Counted from the stretch's first letter, positions 55,121 through 64,000 are shown. The stretch is DNA of 64,000 nt from Erwinia sp. JUb26 (GCF_003751505.1 NZ_RJVB01000002.1:186001-250000); one strand, 5' to 3'. Notes: generated by a model from the sequence alone, not told the origin. Made by a program: numbers and translations.

Positions 55121-56759
55121 CGCCGCGCCGCTGTTAGCCGTTAATCATCTGTCGGTCATCTATCCGGGCCATCAGGGCGAGGTGAAAGCGGTGGACGGCG
55201 TGTCGTTTACCCTGGCCGCCGGTGAAATGCTGGCGGTGATCGGGGAATCCGGCGCGGGTAAATCCGCGATTGCGCAGGCCATTCCCGGCCTGCTACCGGG
55301 GAATGCGCGCCTGGCAGGGCAGATCATTTATCAGGATCGCGACCTGCTGAAGCGGGATCGCCGATCGCTGGCGACACTACGCGGACGGGAGATTGCCATG
55401 ATCTTCCAGGATCCCACCGCGTCGCTGGATCCGGTTTTTTCCATCGGCAGGCAGATGGACGAGGCGATAGCGCTGTATGAACCGCAGCTTACCGCCGCAC
55501 AGCGCCGCGCTCGGGCGGTTGAACTGCTGACCCTGACCGGAATCCCGCAGGCGGAAAAGCGCCTGCGTGGCTATCCTCACCAGTTCTCCGGTGGGCAGAT
55601 ACAGCGGATTATGATTGCCATTGCGCTGGCAGGCAGGCCGAAAATTCTGATTGCCGATGAGCCGACCACCGCGCTGGATGTCACCACCCAGCAGGAGATC
55701 CTCGATCTGCTGTTTCGCCTGAATCAGCGGTATCAGATGGCGGTACTGCTGATCACCCACGATATGGGCGTGGTGGCGGATATCGCCCACCGCGTGCTGG
55801 TGATGCGCCACGGCAGGATCGTCGAGCAGAACGCCGTGGATGCGCTGTTTTCTACGCCCGCTCACGCCTATACCCAACAGCTGCTGGCCGCCGTTCCTTC
55901 TCCGGCGGGAGGAAGCCTCACCGACATCCCGCCGCCAGAGCCGCTGCTGGAGGTTGAGCATTTGAGCATCAGCTACGCGTCCACGCTGGGCAGGCGGCTT
56001 CCGGTGGTTAACGATATCTCTTTTGCTATCGGCAAGGGGGAGTTTCTCGGTCTACTGGGTGAATCCGGCTCGGGGAAAACCACCATTGGCCGCAGCCTGC
56101 TGGGCATGATCAAACCGGACGGGGGGATGATTCGTCTGGCGGGCGAGCCGCTTTACGCTGCGAAACACCGCACCACGAAGGCCAGCCGGGCAAAAATAGG
56201 GGCAATCTTCCAGAACCCTATAAGCTCGCTGAATCCACGAATGAACATCGGCCAGTCGATTGCCGAGCCGCTGATAACCCATACCTCGCTGGATCGCTCC
56301 GCAGTTAACTCGCGGGTGGCCACGCTGATCGACCTGGTCGGTTTACCCGCCGCGTGGCGGGAAAGATATCCCTATGAGCTTTCCGGCGGCCAGTGCCAGC
56401 GCATAGCTATTGCGCGGGCGATTGCGCTACGCCCACAGCTGCTGATCGCCGACGAGCCGACTTCGGCGCTGGATGTCTCCATCCAGCAGGCGATCCTCAC
56501 CCTACTGCGCAATTTGCAGCAGGAATATCAGTTTGCCTGCCTGTTTATCAGCCACGATCTGGCGGTGGTGCGTAGCCTGTGCCAGTCAATCGTCGTATTG
56601 AAAAATGGCCAGGTGGCCGAACAGGGCAGCGTGGAACGCATCTTCACGCGGCCGGAGAGCGACTATACGCGCACGCTGATCGACAGTATTCCGCTGGCCG
56701 ACCCGCGCTATCAGCAGGATAAACGGCAGCTGCGCGCTAGCGCCCGGGGCGCAGCATAA
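55107..56759 (+). CDS. peptide ABC importer ATPase, two fused ABC domains
   Basis: A 550-residue protein carrying two ABC ATPase domains, like fused DppD and DppF or GsiA. Domain 1: Walker [13 protein letters not shown], signature FSGGQIQR, Walker [13 protein letters not shown]. Domain 2 (from about residue 280): [31 protein letters not shown]. Both keep full catalytic motifs. The start is ATG 55,107 (TTG at 55,104 is the alternative). It completes the importer operon and ends overlapping the convergent DUF3142 gene by 23 bp. Confidence 0.93.
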   Translation: MTSANAAPLLAVNHLSVIYPGHQGEVKAVDGVSFTLAAGEMLAVIGESGAGKSAIAQAIPGLLPGNARLAGQIIYQDRDLLKRDRRSLATLRGREIAMIFQDPTASLDPVFSIGRQMDEAIALYEPQLTAAQRRARAVELLTLTGIPQAEKRLRGYPHQFSGGQIQRIMIAIALAGRPKILIADEPTTALDVTTQQEILDLLFRLNQRYQMAVLLITHDMGVVADIAHRVLVMRHGRIVEQNAVDALFSTPAHAYTQQLLAAVPSPAGGSLTDIPPPEPLLEVEHLSISYASTLGRRLPVVNDISFAIGKGEFLGLLGESGSGKTTIGRSLLGMIKPDGGMIRLAGEPLYAAKHRTTKASRAKIGAIFQNPISSLNPRMNIGQSIAEPLITHTSLDRSAVNSRVATLIDLVGLPAAWRERYPYELSGGQCQRIAIARAIALRPQLLIADEPTSALDVSIQQAILTLLRNLQQEYQFACLFISHDLAVVRSLCQSIVVLKNGQVAEQGSVERIFTRPESDYTRTLIDSIPLADPRYQQDKRQLRASARGAA

Positions 56760-57603
56760 ATACCACCGTTCCGCGATACCAGCGGGAGGCGGAAAGCGTG
56801 CGCGCGTAGCGAGGATCCCATTCACCGTGCTGAACCAGCCCGATGCGGAACGGGATCGCCAGCTTTTGCAACGCAGGCAGATAGCGGGCATAGCCCTGTA
56901 CGCTGTGCCGCCCCTGATAGGTCTGCACCACCAGCTCATCCACCGGCAGGCGATTCAGCGTGGCGATATCCCCGGTGCTGGCCCAGTCGAGCAGCCCGGT
57001 GACGCCCAGCGCATACTCTCGCGGCAGCTTTTCCCTCAGACTGGTCAGGAACTGCGCGTAATCCCCCAGGCGGCGCGTTGCCGCATCAAAATCGATTTGC
57101 AGGCCGACGACGTGATTACCGCTCTGGCTCCAGCGCGCCATCAGGCCAATAATTCTTGCCGCGATGTCATCCGGCATCTCCAGCGTGGTTAAACGCACGG
57201 TTAGCCAGATGCGGGGAAAGGTCAGCCTGCTGACCGGCAGGCCCACCCTTTCGAATACCGGCCTGCCGCGATACAGATTCACTTCGCCCTGATGCAGATA
57301 CACCACTTCCGCCCCGCGCATCTCCGCCGAGCTGCCGACCCCGGACCACAGCCAGAACGCTCGGTGACCGGCGGCGCGTACGCGATGGCTGTCGGCCGAT
57401 GAAACGATGACGCCAGCCGAACGGGGGCTGGCAGCAAGAGGTTTATCTGGCCGACCATCAGCGCGAATCACACCCGCGTTATTATTCGCAACGGCACCCG
57501 GATTTGCCCACCTGGCATCGACACGATCGTTCGCGCTGACACTGCGAACCGCCGCCAGGCCGCACAGCATCATTACCAGTAGTATTTGAGCCGCTGCGCC
57601 CAT
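56737..57603 (-). CDS. DUF3142 domain exported protein
   Basis: A 288-residue protein with an N-terminal hydrophobic segment (ILLVMMLCGLAAVRSVSA) acting as signal peptide or anchor. The C-terminal 200 residues have the DUF3142 pattern (FWLWSGVGS, GLQIDFDAATRRLGDYAQFL, ALGVTGLLDW, LVVQTYQG), which suggests a TIM-barrel glycosidase-like fold. No catalytic residues can be assigned. It overlaps the upstream TPR-like gene by 31 bp, so they are translated together and probably act together in the envelope. Confidence 0.82.
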   Translation of the reverse strand: MGAAAQILLVMMLCGLAAVRSVSANDRVDARWANPGAVANNNAGVIRADGRPDKPLAASPRSAGVIVSSADSHRVRAAGHRAFWLWSGVGSSAEMRGAEVVYLHQGEVNLYRGRPVFERVGLPVSRLTFPRIWLTVRLTTLEMPDDIAARIIGLMARWSQSGNHVVGLQIDFDAATRRLGDYAQFLTSLREKLPREYALGVTGLLDWASTGDIATLNRLPVDELVVQTYQGRHSVQGYARYLPALQKLAIPFRIGLVQHGEWDPRYARTLSASRWYRGTVVFMLRPGR

Positions 57604-59741
57604 GGCCCGCCCCGATAATCCGCTTTCAGTCGGTTAAACCAGGCCTTGCGTGCCGCCGGTTCAGCCTCTTTGCCGCCGCAGTCGTTGTAGCCCGACGGCG
57701 CATAGCACATCACCGCGCGATACAGCGCAAAGCTTTTATCTTCCGGTTCCGCACGCGGATCCTGAATCACCTGCGTGTAGTACGCCTGACGATTTGGCGT
57801 GCCGCCGCTGCCGTTACCCACGGCGCCACCCAGCGCCAGCGTCCCGTCCTCTTCCGGCCAGCTATCCACCTTCGCCTGCGTGGTGCGGAAAAACTCGCCG
57901 AGGCAGTTCAGGGCGTGGGCGTCGTCCGCACGGGCGTTCAGCGTGGTCACCGTCTGCTCCAGCGAGGCGCAGCGATAGCCCGGCTCGGCCTTTTCGCCCG
58001 TCCAGTCAAATACCGTCAGATCGACGTCTGAGAAACTGTTATCGATAAGCGGCTGCGTGATGTGACTGGCCAGATTTTTATCCTGCAGCCACTCGCCGTA
58101 GCGCCCGGCGATCAGGTCTTTGACCAGCAGGGTGTGCAGCGCGATGGTCTTCTCTTCATTGCCTGTGCCCTCTTTTACCTGCTGGCGCAGCAGGTCGGGC
58201 GTCGCCAGCTTTTTCAGCACCAGCGCGCGGTAGCGCAGGTTGGTCACCTGGCTGCCGGCGGCGAAAATCTGCCCTGCCTGGCCGCTGCTGACCAACGTTG
58301 CCGCCAGCATGGCCTGCAGCATCTGCTGCTGCTCTTTATCTTTGGCAATGGTCAGCAGATGCAGCCAGTGCTGGCGTGCAGCAGCCCAGTTCTTCTGATC
58401 CATCAGCACGTCGCCGTACAGCACCTGATTGCTGAAGGCCAGAATGTCATGCTCGGGTAGAGATTCCGCCGGTTTAATCGCCCCAAGCACGGTGGCGTAA
58501 TCCTGCTTTTGTTCCGCCAGCAGCAGGGTCAGATACTGCCACAGCGGCAGCTGCTGGCCCTTTTCAAAAATCGGTTTGATCTGCTCAAGATAGGCCGCGT
58601 CCACGCAGGGCGCTTTGCCGTCGCATTCCGTGCTGCGCATCAGGCGCAGCGTCTGGGTAAAGGTCAGCAGCGGCGCTTCCGGCGCGTTGAGGAAGTACGC
58701 CTCGTTGCGGGTCAGATCCTTGCTCAGCAGCTTGTCGTCGATTTCCGCCACCAGCGAAATCAGCGACTCCACGCTGCCCGCCTGCTTCAGCGCCTGCTCG
58801 GACTCCTTCGCCAGCAAGTCCCAGCCCTCCAGATACCAGTTGATGCGCCTGAGCATGCCGCGTGCCGACCCGGCATACAGCCCGTCCGGCCATTTTTGCA
58901 GATAGGCCTGCGCCTGGTTTAACGCCTCCGTGGCGGCGGCTTTATCAATGTTTTTCACATCAAAATCGCCGTACATGCCGCTGGCGTTGGCGCTGCTGCG
59001 GTTAAGACCGGTGCGCATCAGCATATAGGTGGCCGTTTCAGCCAGCCACGGCTGCTGGCCTGCACTCAGCGTGGTGAACGCGGTGGCCGCCGTCGCATAG
59101 TCCCCGGCGTAGAACTGGTTTGCCGCCAGAAGGTAGTGCTGAAACTGCGCGGCGGCGGAATTTTCCGGGAAGGCGAGCGCGGCGATCTCAGCCTGCGCCT
59201 CCGCGCTGCCGTTGACCTTCAGCCGCGCCAGTGCCAGCGACTGACGCTGTTCAGTCGTCAGCGCGGTTTCCGCCAGCAGCGCGCGATAGAACTGTTCGAC
59301 GGAGTCGAGCGTGTTGGATACGTGGCGATCTTCCAGGCCGTCATTCTGCTGGCGGAAGCCGTCCAGCAGCCCTTCATCCACGCCGATCTGCCGCGCCTGC
59401 ATGGTCAGCGGCAGCTCAGCCACCGAGGCATCCTGCGCCGCCTCATCCTGCATGTGCTCATACCATTCCGATAAATGCGGCGCAAAATAGTAGCTGCGGC
59501 TGTGAACAACATCGACGGAATCCGGCTGCACCGGCAGCACGAAGGCTTTTTTTTCGCCCAGCAGCCGCAGCAGGTTATCGCGCGTGTCGTTACCAATATC
59601 GAGCACCGGCGGGCTGCTAATCAGGCAGCCCTTTGCGCTCCACGGGCAGCTTCCCATATCCGACGACGCCTGCGCCAACGTACTGAACAAACTGATGCCG
59701 CCTGCGGCCAGCATCCAACCCATCACTCTGTTTTGTTTCAC
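57573..59741 (-). CDS. large exported TPR-like protein paired with DUF3142
   Basis: A 722-residue exported protein, helical and rich in alanine, with TPR-like repeats (AANQFYAGDYATAATAFTTL; NQVLYGDVLMDQKNWAAARQ). The signal peptide is KQNRVMGWMLAAGGISLFSTLAQA. I start it at GTG 59,741 because AAGGAG lies 7 nt upstream; the longer frame adds 12 residues before the signal. Several cysteine pairs (GSCPWSAKGC, STECDGKAPCVDAA, CYAPSGYNDCGG) fit a periplasmic fold with disulfides. It is unnamed. The overlap with DUF3142 argues for a shared envelope role. Confidence 0.78.
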   Translation of the reverse strand: MKQNRVMGWMLAAGGISLFSTLAQASSDMGSCPWSAKGCLISSPPVLDIGNDTRDNLLRLLGEKKAFVLPVQPDSVDVVHSRSYYFAPHLSEWYEHMQDEAAQDASVAELPLTMQARQIGVDEGLLDGFRQQNDGLEDRHVSNTLDSVEQFYRALLAETALTTEQRQSLALARLKVNGSAEAQAEIAALAFPENSAAAQFQHYLLAANQFYAGDYATAATAFTTLSAGQQPWLAETATYMLMRTGLNRSSANASGMYGDFDVKNIDKAAATEALNQAQAYLQKWPDGLYAGSARGMLRRINWYLEGWDLLAKESEQALKQAGSVESLISLVAEIDDKLLSKDLTRNEAYFLNAPEAPLLTFTQTLRLMRSTECDGKAPCVDAAYLEQIKPIFEKGQQLPLWQYLTLLLAEQKQDYATVLGAIKPAESLPEHDILAFSNQVLYGDVLMDQKNWAAARQHWLHLLTIAKDKEQQQMLQAMLAATLVSSGQAGQIFAAGSQVTNLRYRALVLKKLATPDLLRQQVKEGTGNEEKTIALHTLLVKDLIAGRYGEWLQDKNLASHITQPLIDNSFSDVDLTVFDWTGEKAEPGYRCASLEQTVTTLNARADDAHALNCLGEFFRTTQAKVDSWPEEDGTLALGGAVGNGSGGTPNRQAYYTQVIQDPRAEPEDKSFALYRAVMCYAPSGYNDCGGKEAEPAARKAWFNRLKADYRGGPWAQRLKYYW

Positions 59742-59796
59742 TGTCGGCTCCTTTCCTGCGAAATCACGCATGATCATCCTGAAGAGTAGTACGAAC

Positions 59797-60222
59797 TTAA
59801 GCCGGAAACTCGCCGGCCTTAATGGTCCAGGCGCTATGATGATGCTCCATGCCGATTTTCGGATAGTAGCCTTCGGCCAGCGGCGCAGCCACCAGGATCA
59901 GGCGACAGGCGGGATCAAGCTGGCGACAGGTTTCGGCAATCAGCGCCTTGCCGATGCCGCCCTTCTGCACCTTTTCGGAAACGGCAAGATCGGACAGGTA
60001 GCAGCAGAAGGTGAAATCCGTCACCGAACGGGCCACGCCCACCAGCGCCTCACCCTGCCACGCGGTCACCGTCAGGTTGGCATGCTTCAGCATCTTTGCA
60101 ATGCGCTCGGCATCCGCCAGCGGCCTTCTTGCGCCTAACGAGGTTTCGCTCAGCAGATCGATAAACTGCTGCGAAGCGATCGGATAATTCACCCGATAAA
60201 TAATATCTGCGTCGTTTTCCAT
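59797..60222 (-). CDS. GNAT-family N-acetyltransferase
   Basis: A 141-residue acetyltransferase. The GNAT acetyl-CoA loop is VSEKVQKGGIGKALIAETC, preceded by the beta-strand CCYLSDLAV, and followed by LILVAAPLAEGYYPKIGMEHH. The start is uncertain: I use ATG 60,222 (MENDADIIYRV), but the frame is open for 25 more codons, with a further ATG at 60,252. The substrate is unknown. It stands alone. Confidence 0.85.
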   Translation of the reverse strand: MENDADIIYRVNYPIASQQFIDLLSETSLGARRPLADAERIAKMLKHANLTVTAWQGEALVGVARSVTDFTFCCYLSDLAVSEKVQKGGIGKALIAETCRQLDPACRLILVAAPLAEGYYPKIGMEHHHSAWTIKAGEFPA

Positions 60223-60587
60223 AGCCCTGTCGTCCCCTGTTAGATTAGACATATCTTTGCGAAACATCACCTTAAGCCAGTTATTTCCGCTTAGCAACGT
60301 CGGTCAGATTAGTCTCCGCGGGTGACATCCGCATGAAGCCGCGCCGCTCCCGCCGCCAGCGAGATCTGTATCACATAATTCAGTGGGTTAGCCTCAGGAC
60401 GAAACCGCTCATCCCTTCCCGCTACCGTTCAATGCGGCATATGACCGCTTAACCACTCTTTCCACCGCTCAGGGGGAAAAATTGCCACCATATACCCAGC
60501 ATAAATCTGTGCCCTTCAAGAACACATTCGGTCCCTCAGCCCGGACGCTGGGATTCTTTCTTCAATGATAAAAAAACCAGGTTTACT
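60223..60587. other. btsT upstream region
   Basis: About 365 bp without a gene. It holds the BtsR-like direct repeat at 60,444-60,471 and presumably the btsT promoter. No other clear signal is seen. Confidence 0.55.
60444..60471 (+). promoter_or_regulatory. BtsR-like direct repeat upstream of btsT
   Basis: ACCGCTTA, then 12 bp, then ACCGCTCA. In E. coli BtsR (YehT) is known to bind a pair of ACC(G/A)CT(C/T)A repeats in the yjiY (btsT) promoter. The site lies 117 bp before the btsT ATG. Confidence 0.65.
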
Positions 60588-62741
60588 ATGAATAAAAACT
60601 CATTATTCAAGCACATTCCCTGGATGATTCTTGGAATCATCGGGGCGTGCTGTCTGGCCGTTGTCGCCCTGCGGCGCGGTGAGCACATCAGCGCGCTGTG
60701 GATCGTCGTGGCTTCCGTGTCGGTCTATCTTGTCGCCTACCGCTACTACAGTCTGTATATCGCCCAGAAGGTGATGAAGCTCGATCCAACGCGCTCCACA
60801 CCTGCGGTGATCAACAACGACGGCCTGAACTACGTGCCGACTAACCGCAACGTGCTGTTCGGCCACCATTTTGCGGCGATTGCCGGGGCCGGTCCGCTGG
60901 TCGGTCCGGTACTGGCGGCGCAGATGGGCTATCTGCCCGGCGTGCTGTGGCTGCTGGCGGGCGTAGTGCTGGCCGGTGCGGTGCAGGACTTTATGGTGCT
61001 GTTTATCTCTTCCCGCCGTAACGGCGCTTCGCTCGGCGAGATGATCAAAGAAGAGATGGGTCCGGTCCCCGGCACCATTGCGCTGTTCGGCTGCTTCCTG
61101 ATTATGATTATTATCCTCGCCGTGCTGGCGCTGATCGTCGTGAAGGCGCTGGCGGAAAGCCCGTGGGGCGTATTTACCGTCTGTTCGACGGTGCCGATCG
61201 CGCTGTTTATGGGCATCTATATGCGCTATCTGCGGCCCGGCCGCGTGGGCGAAGTGTCGGTGATCGGGATCGTGCTGCTGGTGGCCTCCATTTATTACGG
61301 CGGCGTGATTGCGCACGATCCGTACTGGGGCCCGGCGCTGACCTTTAAAGACACCACCATCACCTTTACGTTGATCGGCTACGCGTTTGTTTCCGCTCTG
61401 CTGCCGGTGTGGCTGATTTTGGCACCGCGTGACTATCTGGCCACCTTCCTGAAAATCGGGGTGATCGTTGGCCTGGCCATCGGCATCGTCATCCTCAATC
61501 CTGAGCTGAAAATGCCGGCCATCACCCAGTATATCGATGGTACCGGACCGCTGTGGAAAGGGGCGCTGTTCCCGTTCCTGTTCATCACTATCGCCTGCGG
61601 CGCGGTGTCCGGCTTCCACGCGCTGATTGCTTCCGGTACCACGCCGAAGCTGCTGGCCTGTGAAACCGATGCGCGCTTTATCGGTTACGGCGCCATGCTG
61701 ATGGAGTCCTTCGTGGCGGTAATGGCGCTGGTAGCGGCGTCGATTATCGAACCGGGCCTCTACTTCGCGATGAACACCCCGCCGGCCGGTCTGGGCATCA
61801 CCATGCCGAACCTGCACGAGCTGGGTGGTGAGAACGCGCCGATGATTATGGCGCAGTTGAGAGACGTTACCGCCCACGCGGCGGCGACCGTCAGCTCCTG
61901 GGGCTTTGTTATTACTCCGGATCAGATCCTGCAAACGGCGAAAGATATCGGTGAGCCGTCGGTGCTGAACCGTGCCGGTGGTGCACCAACGCTGGCGGTG
62001 GGTATCGCTCACGTCTTCCACAAGATTGTGCCGGTGGCCGATATGGGCTTCTGGTATCACTTCGGTATTCTGTTTGAGGCGCTGTTTATTCTGACCGCGC
62101 TGGATGCCGGTACGCGTTCGGGCCGCTTTATGCTGCAGGATCTGCTGGGCAACTTCGTGCCGTTCCTGAAGAAAACCGACTCGCTGGTGGCGGGGATTAT
62201 CGGTACCGCGGGCTGCGTGGGCCTGTGGGGCTACCTGCTGTATCAGGGTGTAGTTGACCCGCTGGGCGGCGTGAAGAGCCTGTGGCCGCTGTTCGGTATC
62301 TCCAACCAGATGCTGGCCGCCGTGGCGCTGGTGCTGGCGACCGTGGTGCTGGTGAAAATGAAGCGCACCAAATATATCTGGGTAACCGTGCTGCCCGCCG
62401 TCTGGCTGCTGATCTGCACCACCTGGGCGCTGGGCCTGAAACTGTTCAGCACCAACCCGCAGATGGAAGGCTTCTTCTATATGGCCGGGCAGTACAAAGA
62501 GCGCATCCAGGCCGGCGGTGCCGAGCTGACCCAGCAGCAGATCGACAATATGCATCATATTGTGATCAACAACTACACTAACGCCGGACTGAGTATCCTG
62601 TTCCTGATTGTGGTGTACAGTATTATCTTCTACGGCATTAAAGCGTGGATGAAGGCGCGCCAGACGGACCAGCGCACCGACAACGAAACGCCTTATGTGC
62701 CGGTGCCGAAAGAAGGGGTGAAAGTCTCTTCCGGCCACTGA
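60588..62741 (+). CDS. btsT: pyruvate:H+ symporter BtsT (YjiY), CstA family
   Basis: A 717-residue membrane protein of the CstA family with about 16-18 hydrophobic segments; E. coli BtsT is 716. Landmarks: NRNVLFGHHFAAIAGAGPLV, GPVLAAQMGYLPGVLW, QDFMVLFISSRRNGASLGEM and LDAGTRSGRFMLQDLLG. It imports pyruvate with high affinity. It is identified as BtsT rather than CstA by the following yjiX and yjiA genes and by the BtsR-like site upstream. The two-component genes btsSR are not in the window. AGG lies 7 nt before the ATG. Confidence 0.93.
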   Translation: MNKNSLFKHIPWMILGIIGACCLAVVALRRGEHISALWIVVASVSVYLVAYRYYSLYIAQKVMKLDPTRSTPAVINNDGLNYVPTNRNVLFGHHFAAIAGAGPLVGPVLAAQMGYLPGVLWLLAGVVLAGAVQDFMVLFISSRRNGASLGEMIKEEMGPVPGTIALFGCFLIMIIILAVLALIVVKALAESPWGVFTVCSTVPIALFMGIYMRYLRPGRVGEVSVIGIVLLVASIYYGGVIAHDPYWGPALTFKDTTITFTLIGYAFVSALLPVWLILAPRDYLATFLKIGVIVGLAIGIVILNPELKMPAITQYIDGTGPLWKGALFPFLFITIACGAVSGFHALIASGTTPKLLACETDARFIGYGAMLMESFVAVMALVAASIIEPGLYFAMNTPPAGLGITMPNLHELGGENAPMIMAQLRDVTAHAAATVSSWGFVITPDQILQTAKDIGEPSVLNRAGGAPTLAVGIAHVFHKIVPVADMGFWYHFGILFEALFILTALDAGTRSGRFMLQDLLGNFVPFLKKTDSLVAGIIGTAGCVGLWGYLLYQGVVDPLGGVKSLWPLFGISNQMLAAVALVLATVVLVKMKRTKYIWVTVLPAVWLLICTTWALGLKLFSTNPQMEGFFYMAGQYKERIQAGGAELTQQQIDNMHHIVINNYTNAGLSILFLIVVYSIIFYGIKAWMKARQTDQRTDNETPYVPVPKEGVKVSSGH

Positions 62742-62756
62742 TAATCACTGAATCTC

Positions 62757-62775
62757 AGCCCCGCCATGCGGGGCT
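62757..62775 (+). other. hairpin between btsT and yjiX
   Basis: AGCCCCGC CAT GCGGGGCT is an 8-bp perfect stem without a T tract, 15 bp after the btsT stop. It may partly stop transcription or protect the btsT mRNA. Confidence 0.5.
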
Positions 62776-62816
62776 GTCTCCTGCCCGACGGCGGGTGATC
62801 GCTTAAGGAGCGGCGT

Positions 62817-63020
62817 ATGTTTGATAACTTAGGCGCGGCAAAAAAATACCTCGGTCAGGCGGCAAGAATGCTGGTAGGCATCCCCGATTACGATACCTAC
62901 GTCCTGCATATGCAGACCAATCACCCGGACAAACCGGTGATGACCTATAAGGAATTTTTCCGCGAACGCCAGCAGGCCCGCTACGGCGGCGACGGCAAAG
63001 GCGGAATGCGCTGCTGTTAA
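62817..63020 (+). CDS. yjiX: YjiX, YbdD/YjiX family small protein
   Basis: A 67-residue protein ([57 protein letters not shown]) of the YbdD/YjiX family, usually encoded beside CstA-type transporters. It ends in MRCC, giving a Cys pair. AAGGAG lies 6 nt before the ATG. Function is unknown; association with the transporter is suggested by gene pairing. Confidence 0.95.
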   Translation: MFDNLGAAKKYLGQAARMLVGIPDYDTYVLHMQTNHPDKPVMTYKEFFRERQQARYGGDGKGGMRCC

Positions 63021-63031
63021 CAGGAACAATT

Positions 63032-64000
63032 ATGACCCCGATTGCAGTCACTGTTTTAACCGGTTTCCTCGGCGCAGGTAAAACCACCCTGCTGCGCCAC
63101 ATCCTGCACGAACAGCAGGACTACAAAATCGCCGTAATTGAAAACGAGTTCGGCGAAGTTTCGGTCGATACCCAGCTGATTGGCGATCGCGCCAGTCAGA
63201 TCACCACTCTGACCAACGGCTGCATCTGCTGTACCCGCTCCAACGAGCTGGAAGATGCGCTGCTGGATCTGCTCGACGGCCTGGACAACGGCGATCTGAG
63301 CTTTGACCGGCTGGTGATTGAATGCACCGGCATGGCGGACCCCGGCCCGATCCTGCAAACCTTTTTCTCCCACGAGATTATCTGCGAACGCTATCTGCTG
63401 GACGGGGTGATTACCCTGGTGGATGCGGTGCATGCCGACCAGCAGCTAGACCAGTTCAGCCTGGCGCAGTCGCAGATCGGCTACGCGGACCGCATTCTGC
63501 TCAGCAAAACCGACGTCTCCGGCGACACCACGGCGCTGACCGAACGGCTACAGCGCATCAACGCCCGTGCGCCGATCTATCCGGTTGTCCACGGCCAGAT
63601 CGACCTCGCCCTGCTGTTCGATACCCGCGGCTTTATGCTGGAGGAGCAGGTGGTGGTCGCCAAACCGCGCTTCCAGCGCATTCACGAGGCGCAAAACGCC
63701 ATCTCCTCGATCGTGGTGGAGTTTGACTACCCGGTGGTGCTGGGTGACGTGTCGGCGGTCATGGAGAACCTACTGGGCAGCTTTGCCGAAAGCCTGCTGC
63801 GCTACAAGGGGATGCTGTGGATTGCCGACCAGCCGTGCCGCCTGCTGTTCCAGGGCGTGCAGCGGCTCTACAGCGCCGACTGGGATCGCCCTTGGCAGGC
63901 GGACGAACAGCCGCACAGCACGCTGGTGTTTATCGGCGTGAACCTGCCGGAAGCGGAGATCCGTGCCGCCTTTGACGGACTAAAGGTGAACACGCCCGCT
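63032..64000 (+). CDS. yjiA: YjiA, COG0523 metal-binding GTPase, 3' end cut by the window
   Basis: An open frame of 323 codons reaching the window end without a stop. The N-terminal P-loop is GFLGAGKTTLLRH, the metal motif is NGCICCTRSNE (CxCC), and the G4-like site is LLSKTDVSGD. The COG0523 C-terminal domain ends near DWDRPWQADEQPHSTLVFIG. E. coli YjiA is about 318 residues, so only a few codons are missing. It follows yjiX by 11 bp and completes the btsT-yjiX-yjiA set. Family members insert or carry zinc or cobalt. Confidence 0.93.
   Translation, partial: MTPIAVTVLTGFLGAGKTTLLRHILHEQQDYKIAVIENEFGEVSVDTQLIGDRASQITTLTNGCICCTRSNELEDALLDLLDGLDNGDLSFDRLVIECTGMADPGPILQTFFSHEIICERYLLDGVITLVDAVHADQQLDQFSLAQSQIGYADRILLSKTDVSGDTTALTERLQRINARAPIYPVVHGQIDLALLFDTRGFMLEEQVVVAKPRFQRIHEAQNAISSIVVEFDYPVVLGDVSAVMENLLGSFAESLLRYKGMLWIADQPCRLLFQGVQRLYSADWDRPWQADEQPHSTLVFIGVNLPEAEIRAAFDGLKVNTPA

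Noticed and set aside
37150..60300. Attachment-site duplicate of the tRNA-Phe 3' end
   Set aside because: I scanned for TTCGATTCC and GGGTTCGGGCACCA downstream and saw no second copy; by-eye scanning is not exhaustive.
60507..60530. CRP site upstream of btsT
   Set aside because: TGTGC...ACACA has the wrong spacing and a poor left half.
60603..62738. 711-codon open frame antisense to btsT
   Set aside because: It mirrors the codon pattern of btsT, gives a His/Arg/Gln-rich product with no family features, and has no ribosome site. It is a shadow of a high-GC third-position gene.
1..64000. CRISPR arrays, complete insertion sequences, prophage modules or rRNA genes
   Set aside because: None seen. 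There are no regularly spaced direct repeats with unique spacers, no transposase or integrase motifs, and no rRNA signatures.

Overview
The window is a stretch of enterobacterial chromosome. The block from 1 to about 36,300 follows the E. coli order argP-yggE-argO-mscS-fbaA-pgk-epd-tktA-loiP-speB-speA-metK-galP-sprT-endA-rsmE-gshB-yqgE-ruvX-yggR/yggS-yggT-rdgB-hemW-yggN-yggL-trmB-mutY-yggX-mltC-speC, ending at a tRNA-Phe gene (pheV). Protein identity to E. coli is high but not species-level. Departures from E. coli (no yggU between yggT and rdgB, a TetR gene where nupG sits, tktA directly beside epd, an OprD-type porin between loiP and speB) point to Erwiniaceae (Erwinia/Pantoea type); genus is inference only.

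Layout. 1-9,170: ArgP (partial), arginine export, MscS, and the central-carbon set fbaA-pgk-epd with tktA, with adjoining CRP-like and Cra-like sites upstream of epd. 9,450-17,200: LoiP protease, OprD porin, the arginine-to-putrescine pair speA/speB with a long speA leader, and metK with tandem Met-box-like repeats. 17,200-18,390: a 1.2 kb gene-free gap holding two diverged inverted copies, plus a truncated third, of a ~200 bp element with terminal inverted repeats, then galP with two gal-type operators and a CRP-like site. 19,850-36,320: housekeeping genes for glutathione, rRNA/tRNA modification, nucleotide sanitation and DNA repair, then speC. 37,100: tRNA-Phe with a near-consensus promoter and a terminator.

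37,200-60,300 is an accessory region anchored on the tRNA: a ccdAB toxin-antitoxin pair, a Cif-like epoxide hydrolase with a TetR regulator and matching palindromes in both promoters, a ten-gene polyol/sugar PTS locus (EIIA, EIIB, EIIC, FGGY kinase, dehydrogenase, GntR, class II aldolase, HPr-like protein, SurE paralogue, second dehydrogenase), an orphan HTH-like protein, a peptide ABC importer with an embedded M20 peptidase, and a TPR-like/DUF3142 exported pair. No integrase or attachment-site duplicate was seen. 60,580-64,000: btsT-yjiX-yjiA with a BtsR-like direct repeat upstream; yjiA runs off the window.

The most distinctive items are the PTS locus, which combines PTS uptake, a non-PTS-style kinase, a dedicated HPr and a phosphatase; the Cif/CifR-like module; the inverted repeat elements in the metK-galP gap; and a 44-codon ORF with a near-perfect ribosome site in the speA leader. 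All functional statements rest on reading protein motifs and remembered homologues; no search was run.
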